Assembly: GCA_026785685.1 (NCBI GenBank)
Contig: JAJAZN010000221.1
Coordinates: 1-39,601 of the forward strand
Origin: Thermoleophilia bacterium
GTDB lineage: Bacteria; Actinomycetota; Thermoleophilia; Gaiellales; Gaiellaceae
Length of the DNA: 39,601 nt
Direction: 5' to 3'
Below are positions 9,882 to 17,754 of this stretch, in pieces. The position numbers were made by a program, and so were the translations under genes. The stretch's first letter is position 1; each line of letters starts with the position of its first letter. The notes beneath the pieces are model-generated. The model had not been told where the DNA came from. It did no database searches and saw nothing but the letters and a program-made list of their open reading frames with translations.

Positions 9882-11462
9882 ATGAGCGACGAGATCATCG
9901 GTCTCGAAGGCGACGGATCAGCGATGTTCGAAGCGCCCAAGGGGCGCAAGGACTTCCTATTCGATTCCGCCAAGCTCCTCGCCGCAGCCGCGGCGGCTGG
10001 ACCGTTCTTCATGGCTGCGGAGCAGGCCGCAGCTGCCGAACTGGGATCGACGGGTGGCGACCCGATCGCGACGAACGCCGTCAACGCGGCGAAGAAGTTC
10101 GCCGGCATCACCCTCACGAAGACGAACGAGGCAGGGTTGCAGGCTCTCGACGACAAGAACTTCTCCGGCCCGCTGTGGGAGAAGCTGACCGGCATCAAGC
10201 TCGCGGTGGTCGAGAAGCCGTTCCCGCAGATCTACTCGACGGTGATCGCCGAGTTTATCGCCAAGTCCGGTGCGATCGACATCATCGACGGCTCCCCCGT
10301 GTGGATCCCCGATTTCGCCGACAAGGGCGTTGCACTTCCGCTCGACAGCTACATCAGCAAGTACAAGGCGCAATCGACGTTCAAGGATATGCACCCGCTC
10401 TACCGCAACCTCAGCAAGTACAAGGGGAAGAACTACGGCTTCTTCGACGACGGCGACATCTGGATCCTCTACTACCGGAAGGACATCTTCGCCAACCCGA
10501 AGCTCCGTGCGGCGTACAAGGCGAAGTTCGGCAAGACCCTGCGGGTTCCGGTCGGCTGGGACGAGTTCAGCGAGACCGCGCAGTTCATCACCGATCAACT
10601 CGGGCCGAAGGTGTACGGCACGACGATGGGCCGGGCGCTCGGCAACCCCGGCAACCAGTTCTACTTCCTCCAGCAGTTCCGGTCGAACGGCGGCCAGTTC
10701 TTCAACCCTGCAAACATGAAATCCCTCGTCAACAGCCCCGCCGGGGTCAAGACGATGAACCAGATCCTCGCGCAGAACAAGGCATCCGTGCCGGGCGTCG
10801 AGAAGCTCGACTTCGTCTCGGGCTGGGTGCAGTGGCTCGAGGGCAAGACCGCGATGATCATGGCGTGGCCACCCACGGGACGAATCTCCGAGAACTACGC
10901 ACAGGCCGACAAGTCGTTCTCCTTCCTGCCGAAGTCGAAGATCGTCGGCAAGACCGGATACGCCGTCGTGCCCGGCGGGAACGGCGAGATGGCCGGTGCC
11001 TTCGTGAAGAGCGTTTCGGCCGACTCGAAGAACCCGGAGGCGGCGTACCTCTTCAACCAGTGGGTCACGAGTCCCTCGGTGTCTCTCCAGAGGGTGCAGC
11101 TGCCGTACACGCTACGCGACCCGTACCGGATCTCGCACTACAAGTCCAAGCAGTTCTGGAGCAAGTGGCCCGCTGCCCGTCAGTACCTGGCGAAGCTGAA
11201 CGAGGGCGCCAATAACGGCGTGCTCGACTTCGTCGTCCCCGGTGCGGCGGATTACTACAACGCCCTCGACCGCAAGATGACCGCGATCTACGCGGGCAAG
11301 GATGTCCAGGGTGGGCTGAACGAGCTCGCCAAGGAGTGGGACGCGATCACGAAGAAGCTCGGTGCCGACAAGCAGGCGGCGGCGTGGCGGAACTTCCTCA
11401 AATACACGGGTTCGACGAAGTCCACCACGGCAGCGAAGAAGGGTCAGGCAGTCACTCTCTGA
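9882..11462 (+). CDS. ABC transporter extracellular solute-binding protein, family 1
   Basis: Downstream of the ATPase gene and upstream of permease genes; GWDEFSETAQFIT, GWVQWLEGKTAMIMAWPPTGRI, AAYLFNQWVTSP. Confidence 0.88.
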   Translation: MSDEIIGLEGDGSAMFEAPKGRKDFLFDSAKLLAAAAAAGPFFMAAEQAAAAELGSTGGDPIATNAVNAAKKFAGITLTKTNEAGLQALDDKNFSGPLWEKLTGIKLAVVEKPFPQIYSTVIAEFIAKSGAIDIIDGSPVWIPDFADKGVALPLDSYISKYKAQSTFKDMHPLYRNLSKYKGKNYGFFDDGDIWILYYRKDIFANPKLRAAYKAKFGKTLRVPVGWDEFSETAQFITDQLGPKVYGTTMGRALGNPGNQFYFLQQFRSNGGQFFNPANMKSLVNSPAGVKTMNQILAQNKASVPGVEKLDFVSGWVQWLEGKTAMIMAWPPTGRISENYAQADKSFSFLPKSKIVGKTGYAVVPGGNGEMAGAFVKSVSADSKNPEAAYLFNQWVTSPSVSLQRVQLPYTLRDPYRISHYKSKQFWSKWPAARQYLAKLNEGANNGVLDFVVPGAADYYNALDRKMTAIYAGKDVQGGLNELAKEWDAITKKLGADKQAAAWRNFLKYTGSTKSTTAAKKGQAVTL

Positions 11463-11481
11463 GTCTGCTGGCCGGCAACGA

Positions 11482-12414
11482 ATGACGAGCGTCGGAGCAA
11501 CAGGACCCAGGAAGCGGCCTTCACGGGCCGCTTCCTGGGTCGACAGGAACATCAAGTGGATCCTCGTGTCGCCGGCGATTTTCGTCGTCGTTGCTCTGAC
11601 GATCTTCCCGCTCTGCTTCGCGATCTGGACGGCGTTCGTCCAGTACGACTTCACGGTCGGAGGCACCGAGCATCCGTTCATCGGCTTGGACAATTTCCGT
11701 GCAGTCATCGATGACCCGGTCTGGTGGCACTCGCTCTGGGTGACCGCGCTGATCTCGGTCTCCGCCGTGACGCTGGAGTTGGTGCTCGGATTCATCCTGG
11801 CGCTCGCCATGCTGCGTCCATTCGCCGGTAGACGCGTGCTCATGGTGTTGTTCGTGATCCCGCTCTTCATGAGCCCCGTGATCGTCGGCATGTTCTTCGA
11901 CCTCTTCCTGCGACGTCCGCAGGGCCCGGCCAACCAGATCCTGTCCTGGATTCTCCCCGGCGAGTTCGGGATCGACTTCACCCTCAACTCCCCCTGGACT
12001 TTCATCTCGATCATCGTCGCTGACGCGTGGCAATGGACGCCCTTCATGTTCGTGATCCTGCTAGCGGGACTGTCCGCGATCTCGGACGAACTGTACGAGG
12101 CGGCCGAGATCGACGGCGCCAAGCCACGGCAGTCGTTCACCTTCGTGACTCTCCCGCTGCTCCTCCCGATCATTCTCATCGCGGTCACATTCCGGTTCAT
12201 CGACGCCGCGAAGCTCTTCGACATCATCTACACGCTCACCCGTGGCGGGCCGGGGACATCGACGTACACCACGTCGTACTACCTGTACCAGCAGGGCTTC
12301 GAGCTGTTCCATCTCGGGCAGGGCGTGGCCGGAGCCTGGATGTTCACCATCTTGCTCACCGGGATCTCGTTCTGGCTGGTACGCCGCCTGCTTACGCCCG
12401 AGGAGGACACATGA
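11482..12414 (+). CDS. Sugar ABC transporter permease (MalF type)
   Basis: Multiple TM segments; EAAEIDGAKPRQSFTFVTLPLLLP EAA loop. Confidence 0.92.
   Translation: MTSVGATGPRKRPSRAASWVDRNIKWILVSPAIFVVVALTIFPLCFAIWTAFVQYDFTVGGTEHPFIGLDNFRAVIDDPVWWHSLWVTALISVSAVTLELVLGFILALAMLRPFAGRRVLMVLFVIPLFMSPVIVGMFFDLFLRRPQGPANQILSWILPGEFGIDFTLNSPWTFISIIVADAWQWTPFMFVILLAGLSAISDELYEAAEIDGAKPRQSFTFVTLPLLLPIILIAVTFRFIDAAKLFDIIYTLTRGGPGTSTYTTSYYLYQQGFELFHLGQGVAGAWMFTILLTGISFWLVRRLLTPEEDT
11504..11541. promoter_or_regulatory. 16-bp perfect inverted repeat (stem-loop) between solute-binding protein and permease
   Basis: GACCCAGGAAGCGGCC (11504-11519), TTCACG loop, GGCCGCTTCCTGGGTC (11526-11541). Confidence 0.8.
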
Positions 12415-13301
12415 GGAAGAGTCGAGACCAGGCGAGAGTCCGTACCGTCGAAGGCAGCCCCTTCCACGTCGGGCGGCTGCTCCGCTGGGTCGTGGTCATC
12501 GTGTGGCTCGCCTTTCTGATCGTGCCCCTCTACTGGGTCGCGGTCGCCTCGATCAAGCCGCAGGAGGATCTGCTCACATCGCCGCCCGTCTGGTGGCCCG
12601 ACAACCCGACCAGCATCCACTTCGACCAGGCGCTGAACAAGTTCAACGGCTGGAAGGGGCTGAAGAACTCCCTGCTGATCGCGTTCACGACGACGATCTT
12701 CGCCGTGATCATCGGAACCGCCGCCGCCTATTCCATGGCCCGGTTCCGCACCGGCGGCAAGCACCTCTCGTTCTGGTTCCTCTCCCAGCGAATTCTGCCG
12801 CCGATCGCGATTGTGATCCCGATCTTCCTCCTCTTCAGCCGCTACTCGGAGGAGTGGTTCGGTATCAGGCTGATCGACACGCAGGCCGGGCTGATCATGC
12901 TCTACACCGTGTTTGCACTGCCGTTCACGGTCTGGATGATGTACGCGTACTTCCGCCAGATGCCGGTCGAGCTCGAGGAGGCCGCCCTCGTCGACGGCTG
13001 CTCGCGTATCCAGGCTCTCGTGAAGATCGCCTGGCCGCTCGCGGCGCCCGGCGTGATCTCGGCTGCCGCCTTCGCGTTCATCTTCGCCTGGACGGAGTTC
13101 CTGTTCGCCGTCGTGCTGGCACGCACCGAGGCGGTCACACTTCCGGTGGCGCTCGCGGGAATGGTCACGTCGTTCCAGGGCAATCTCTACGGCGAGGCGA
13201 GCGCGTTGACGATGGTCTCGCTGATCCCGTCGCTGATGCTCGGAATTCTTGTCCAGCGTCACCTCGTCCGCGGCCTCACACTCGGCGCGGTCCGCGGGTA
13301 A
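12411..13301 (+). CDS. Sugar ABC transporter permease (MalG type), copy 1
   Basis: ATGA overlap with the preceding permease; LPFTVWMMYAYFRQMPVELEEAALVDGCSRIQALVKIAWPLAAPG. Confidence 0.93.
   Translation: MRKSRDQARVRTVEGSPFHVGRLLRWVVVIVWLAFLIVPLYWVAVASIKPQEDLLTSPPVWWPDNPTSIHFDQALNKFNGWKGLKNSLLIAFTTTIFAVIIGTAAAYSMARFRTGGKHLSFWFLSQRILPPIAIVIPIFLLFSRYSEEWFGIRLIDTQAGLIMLYTVFALPFTVWMMYAYFRQMPVELEEAALVDGCSRIQALVKIAWPLAAPGVISAAAFAFIFAWTEFLFAVVLARTEAVTLPVALAGMVTSFQGNLYGEASALTMVSLIPSLMLGILVQRHLVRGLTLGAVRG
12741..12790 (+). repeat. 50-bp exact repeat, copy 1 (inside MalG copy 1)
   Basis: cggttccgcaccggcggcaagcacctctcgttctggttcctctcccagcg. Confidence 0.85.
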
Positions 13302-13327
13302 CAACCGCAACCAAGAAGGAGCCTCCG

Positions 13328-14398
13328 ATGGGCGAGCGACGGTACGACCAGGGAATGGCGCGGCCAGACATTGACATTGGCGCGGCAAGCGGCGAGCGCA
13401 AGCCGGTCGCGGCAAGGACGACGCTCGTGACGGGGGGAGCCGGGTTCATCGGCGGCCATCTCGTGCGAGCACTCCTCGACACGGGGCGGAATGTCGTCGT
13501 GCTCGACGTCCGTGGATTCGCCCCGGAATCTCGCTTCGTGGTGGGAGACGACGCCGAGTCGGTTCCGCTCGAGATCGCGTCGATCGCCGACCAGGCACGC
13601 GTGCTCGCCATCTTCCGTGTTCATCGACCCGACGAAGTCGTCCACGCCGGGATGATCCTCGACCCCGCTTATCTGGCGACGAACCGCTCGACTGCCTTCC
13701 AGGTCAACGTCGGCGGCGTGCTCAATCTCGTCGAGGCAATGATCGCCTTCGGAGTGCCGCGCCTCATCAATTTCTCATCGATCGGCGTGCTGCCACGCGT
13801 TCTCTACCAGCCGATCGACGGGAACCATCCGATCCTGCTCTCGGACGCAGGACCGGGCACGGACTTCTACGGCTCCACGAAGGCCGCCGCCGAGACGATG
13901 CTGTTCGCCTACAACCAGGCCCTCGGATTCGACTTCCGCACCATCCGTCCCTCTGCGGTGTACGGGCTCGGCATGAACCAATACGTCGGACCGATCAAGG
14001 CGATGGTCGAGAACACCGTGCGCGGCGAGCCGGCGCACTTCGAGTTCGGCGGCAAGCACCCACGGCCGTACACCCACGTCCGCGACATCGCCGCGCTCGT
14101 GCTCGCAATGCTCGACGCCCCCGACGACGCCGACCGGATCTTCTACGGCTCCAACGGTGAGCCGCTCGTGACGACAACGGAGGTCGGGCAGATCGTGCGC
14201 GAGCTCGTGTCGGGCGCCGACATCGAGATCGGAGCGGAGCTCTCGGAGGCTGAGAAGCCCGTCGTCGCGCTGCGAGGCGAGCTCTCCATCGAGAACGCGC
14301 GGGCACAGCTCGGGTGGGAGCCGGGGTACGCGTCGATCCGCGAAGGCATCGCCCAGTACGTGGAGCAGTACCGCGCCTTCGTCGGCGCAACGCTCTGA
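13328..14398 (+). CDS. NAD-dependent epimerase/dehydratase (extended SDR)
   Basis: VTGGAGFIGGHLVRAL, NFSSIGV, YGSTKAAAE (YxxxK), RPSAVYGLG; RBS AAGGAG. Confidence 0.92.
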   Translation: MGERRYDQGMARPDIDIGAASGERKPVAARTTLVTGGAGFIGGHLVRALLDTGRNVVVLDVRGFAPESRFVVGDDAESVPLEIASIADQARVLAIFRVHRPDEVVHAGMILDPAYLATNRSTAFQVNVGGVLNLVEAMIAFGVPRLINFSSIGVLPRVLYQPIDGNHPILLSDAGPGTDFYGSTKAAAETMLFAYNQALGFDFRTIRPSAVYGLGMNQYVGPIKAMVENTVRGEPAHFEFGGKHPRPYTHVRDIAALVLAMLDAPDDADRIFYGSNGEPLVTTTEVGQIVRELVSGADIEIGAELSEAEKPVVALRGELSIENARAQLGWEPGYASIREGIAQYVEQYRAFVGATL

Positions 14399-14399
14399 C

Positions 14400-15263
14400 G
14401 TGGTGACGGGCGTCTCAGAGCGCAGTCTCGCGTTCGACGTGCTTCGGGTTGCCGCGATCGCGCCCTACACCGTCTTCCTGCTCCTTCCCCTGTACTGGGT
14501 TGTCGCCGCCTCGGTCAAGACGCCGCAGGAGGTGCTCACCGACCCACCCACGTGGATCCCGAGGCATCCGACCCTGGATCACTTCCGCAACGCGCTGGGG
14601 CAGCTGCGCGGCTGGCAGGGTATTCAGACCAGCCTCGTGGTGAGCGTCGCGGCGACGGTCTTCGCGGTGCTCATCGGCACTGCTGCCGCCTACTCGATTG
14701 CGCGGTTCCGCACCGGCGGCAAGCACCTCTCGTTCTGGTTCCTCTCCCAGCGGATCCTGCCGGCGATCGCCGTCGTGATCCCGATCTTCCTGCTCTTCAG
14801 CCGCTACTCGGAGGAGTGGTTCGGTTTCGCGCTGATCGCCACCCCGGTAGGCCTGATCCTCGTCTATACGGTGTTCGCGCTGCCGTTCACTGTCTGGATG
14901 ATGTACGCGTACTTCGACCAGATGCCGGTCGAGCTCGAGGAGGCCGCCCTCGTCGACGGCTGCTCGCGGGTCCAGGCGCTCGCGAAGATCGCCTGGCCGC
15001 TCGCGCGGCCAGGGGTGATCTCGGCCGCCGCGTTCGCGTTCATCTTCTCCTGGACGGAGTTCCTGTTCGCGCTGGTGCTCACGCGAGACGATGTCGTCAC
15101 GCTCCCCGTCGTGATCGGCGGCCTTGCCGCATCGACGCAGGGATCGGGCTACGGGCCTGTGGCGGCGCTCGGCGTCCTCTCGCTCGGGCCCGCGCTCGTG
15201 CTCGGGTTGTTCCTGCAGCGCCACCTCGTCCGCGGCCTGACCCTCGGCGCCGTGAAGGGCTAG
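14400..15263 (+). CDS. Sugar ABC transporter permease (MalG type), copy 2 (GTG start)
   Basis: Near-identical core to 12411-13301: ARFRTGGKHLSFWFLSQRILP, FLLFSRYSEEWFG, ELEEAALVDGCSR, LQRHLVRGLTLGAVKG. Confidence 0.92.
   Translation: MVTGVSERSLAFDVLRVAAIAPYTVFLLLPLYWVVAASVKTPQEVLTDPPTWIPRHPTLDHFRNALGQLRGWQGIQTSLVVSVAATVFAVLIGTAAAYSIARFRTGGKHLSFWFLSQRILPAIAVVIPIFLLFSRYSEEWFGFALIATPVGLILVYTVFALPFTVWMMYAYFDQMPVELEEAALVDGCSRVQALAKIAWPLARPGVISAAAFAFIFSWTEFLFALVLTRDDVVTLPVVIGGLAASTQGSGYGPVAALGVLSLGPALVLGLFLQRHLVRGLTLGAVKG
14703..14752 (+). repeat. 50-bp exact repeat, copy 2 (inside MalG copy 2)
   Basis: Same 50 nt as 12741-12790. Confidence 0.85.
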
Positions 15264-15272
15264 CGGCTCGCT

Positions 15273-16361
15273 ATGGCGTACAACGTCGTGCTCCTTCCGG
15301 GTGATGGGATCGGGCCGGAGGTCGTCGCTGTCGCGCGCGAGGTGCTGCAGCATGTCGAGCACCACTCGGCCGGAGGGCTCGGCTTTCAGCTGGAGACGGT
15401 CGATGCCGGCGCCGGAAGGTGGAGGCGCACCGGGTCGGCTCTCGCCGATCCGGACTTCGAGCTGTGCCGCACCGCCGACGCAATGCTGCTCGGCTCGATG
15501 GGACTCCCAGACGCCCGCCATCCCGACGGGCGCGAGGCGGGGAGCGACGTCATCTTCCGCCTCCGGTTCGAGCTCGACCTCTTCGCCGGCGTGCGCCCCG
15601 TGAAGCTCTACCCCGGAGCGCCCTCCCCGCTCCGTGAGCCGGGGCCGATCGACTACGTGATCGTCCGCGAGAACACCGAAGGGCTGTACGCGGCCCGCCC
15701 CGGCGGCAGCCGCGTGGAGGGCGAGGTTGCCGCCGATACGAGCATCATCACGCGTTCGGGCACCGAGCGGATCGCACGACATGCCTTCGCGCTCGCCGGG
15801 AACCGCGCCGGGCAGCACAGGGTGACGTCGGTCGACAAGGCGAACGTCCTCGGGTCGTATGCGTTCTGGCGCTCGGTCGTCGAGCGGGTGAGTTCGGAGT
15901 TCCCGGGGGTCGCACTCGAGAGCGTGTACGTCGACGCCGCCGCGCTCTACCTCGTGCAACGACCCCGTTCGTTCGACGTGCTCGTAGCCGAGAACATGTT
16001 TGCCGACATCCTCTCCGACCTCGGTGCAGCGACGATCGGCGGGCTCGGGCTCTCGCCGTCCGCCGATATCGGCGCCGACCAAGGGCTCTTCCAGTCGGCC
16101 CACGGCTCGGCGCCGGACATCGCGGGACGAGGGATCGCAAACCCTCATGCCACGGTGCTCTCGGTCGCGATGATGCTCGGGTGGCTCGGCAGTCGCAACG
16201 ACGACCCCGCAGCGACTCGCGCGGCCGGCTGGATAGACGATGCTGTGGGAATGGTCATCGCGAGCGGCGACGGTCTGACGCCGGATATCGGCGGCTCGCG
16301 GAGTACCGCCGAGACTGCGCAGGCGCTGCTTCTCGCGCTGGACGCAGTCGCCGCCGCATGA
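15273..16361 (+). CDS. Isocitrate/isopropylmalate dehydrogenase family protein (tartrate DH/IPMDH-like)
   Basis: LLPGDGIGPEV, VRENTEGLYA, TSVDKANVLGSYAFWR, NMFADILSDLGAATIGGLGLSPSADIG, SAHGSAPDIAGRGIANP. Confidence 0.9.
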   Translation: MAYNVVLLPGDGIGPEVVAVAREVLQHVEHHSAGGLGFQLETVDAGAGRWRRTGSALADPDFELCRTADAMLLGSMGLPDARHPDGREAGSDVIFRLRFELDLFAGVRPVKLYPGAPSPLREPGPIDYVIVRENTEGLYAARPGGSRVEGEVAADTSIITRSGTERIARHAFALAGNRAGQHRVTSVDKANVLGSYAFWRSVVERVSSEFPGVALESVYVDAAALYLVQRPRSFDVLVAENMFADILSDLGAATIGGLGLSPSADIGADQGLFQSAHGSAPDIAGRGIANPHATVLSVAMMLGWLGSRNDDPAATRAAGWIDDAVGMVIASGDGLTPDIGGSRSTAETAQALLLALDAVAAA

Positions 16362-17710
16362 CGACCAGCGAGCTCGTCGACGATCCGGAGCTCCGTTGCA
16401 CACTGTCCGCCGTCGAAGCGACACAGTTGTTCCTCGAGCGGATCGAGTCAGAGCAGCCTCGACTGAATGCCATGATCACGATCACGCCGGAGTTCGCGCT
16501 CACCGAAGCGCGCCGTGTCGACAGAGCGCGGGTCGCCGGACGACCACTGTCGCTCGACGGGATGCCGATCGTGATCAAGGACAACGTGGACGTTGCCGGC
16601 GTTCCGACCACGGTTGGCTCCCGGCTGTTCGCCGGACGCATGGCGACGGCTGACGCCGAGGTCGTCCGGCGCCTCCGGGCGGCCGGTGCCGTGATTCTCG
16701 GCAAGGCGAACATGCACGAGCTCGCCTTCGGCGGCACATCGCGCAACGAGACCTTCGGGCACGTGCTCAACCCCGCTGCGCCTGGGCGGATCCCGGGTGG
16801 CTCGAGCGGCGGCTCGGGCGCAGCAGTGGCAGCCGACCTGTGCGTCGCTGCGATCGGCACCGACACCGGCGGCTCCGTGCGGCTGCCCGCCTCGCTCTGC
16901 GGCGTCTCGGGGCTCCGGCCGACGTTCGGAGCCGTCTCGAATGGCGGCGTTCAGCCCGTCAGCCGCTCGCTCGATACCGTAGGCCCGCTCGCGAGGTCGG
17001 TAGAGGACGTCTACGCCGTGCTCGGGGCAATCGTCGGATTCGATCCTGACGATCCGAGCTCGGTCGACGGGCACGTCGACCTCGCCGCCCCCGTCTCTGT
17101 CGACGGCCTCCGCATCGGTATCGTCGATTTGCTGTTGGACGCGTCGGATCCAGCCGTCGCCGCGTGCGTCCGAGAGGCGGCCGACGTCTTCCGCGAGCTT
17201 GGCGCCACGCTGACGCACGTCGAGCTCCCCGGCACGACAGAGGCCATCGACGTCTGCGGGCGGGTGATCAAGGCTGAGGCTCTCGCCGTCTACGGCGACG
17301 ATCTCAGCAGCCGGCCGGAGCTGTTCGAGAAGGGAACTCGGCGTCGTCTGTCTCTCGCAGCCACGTCGAGCGCATCCGACCTCGCTCACCTCCACGCCGA
17401 GCTGCGTCGATGGGCGGAGACGGTGCACGTCGCCTTCGCCAATGTCCACCTGCTCCTGCTCCCGACGATCCCGGTCGACGCGCCGGCGGCAGAGGATGCC
17501 GACACGGTCGAGACGACCGCCGCCCTGGTGCCGTACACCCACCTGCTGAGCCTCGCACTCATCCCGTCCCTCTCGATCCCGTGTGGCTTCAGTGCGGGGG
17601 AAGCACCTGTAGGCGCCATGCTCGCAGCGCGCGCGTGGCACGACGGGCTCGTGCACCGGGCCGGAGCAGCATTCCAGTCCGTCACGGACTGGCACCGAAG
17701 GCGATACTGA
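16358..17710 (+). CDS. Amidase (amidase signature family)
   Basis: GMPIVIKDNVDVAG, PGRIPGGSSGGSGAAVAADLC, GTDTGGSVRLPASLCGV; ATGA overlap with the upstream gene. Confidence 0.93.
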   Translation: MTTSELVDDPELRCTLSAVEATQLFLERIESEQPRLNAMITITPEFALTEARRVDRARVAGRPLSLDGMPIVIKDNVDVAGVPTTVGSRLFAGRMATADAEVVRRLRAAGAVILGKANMHELAFGGTSRNETFGHVLNPAAPGRIPGGSSGGSGAAVAADLCVAAIGTDTGGSVRLPASLCGVSGLRPTFGAVSNGGVQPVSRSLDTVGPLARSVEDVYAVLGAIVGFDPDDPSSVDGHVDLAAPVSVDGLRIGIVDLLLDASDPAVAACVREAADVFRELGATLTHVELPGTTEAIDVCGRVIKAEALAVYGDDLSSRPELFEKGTRRRLSLAATSSASDLAHLHAELRRWAETVHVAFANVHLLLLPTIPVDAPAAEDADTVETTAALVPYTHLLSLALIPSLSIPCGFSAGEAPVGAMLAARAWHDGLVHRAGAAFQSVTDWHRRRY

Positions 17711-17742
17711 CGACGGGGCCTGCGTAGCGCCCGACCCCGTCG
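17711..17742. terminator. Candidate bidirectional terminator between convergent genes
   Basis: Stem cgacgggg (17711-17718) / ccccgtcg (17735-17742). Confidence 0.5.
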
Positions 17743-17754
17743 CTGGTCGACGAC

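Noticed and set aside
12027-12410. Long N-terminal extension of MalG copy 1 ORF, and 12242-13327 extension of the epimerase ORF
   Set aside because: The extensions overlap upstream genes in another frame; starts at 12411 and 13328 fit operon spacing and family length
14415-16424. 669-aa reverse-strand ORF and similar long antisense ORFs (174-1166, 8386-9816, 26051-27592, 32652-34034)
   Set aside because: Low-complexity Arg/Asp/Glu-rich translations antisense to clear family genes; typical shadow ORFs of high-GC coding DNA
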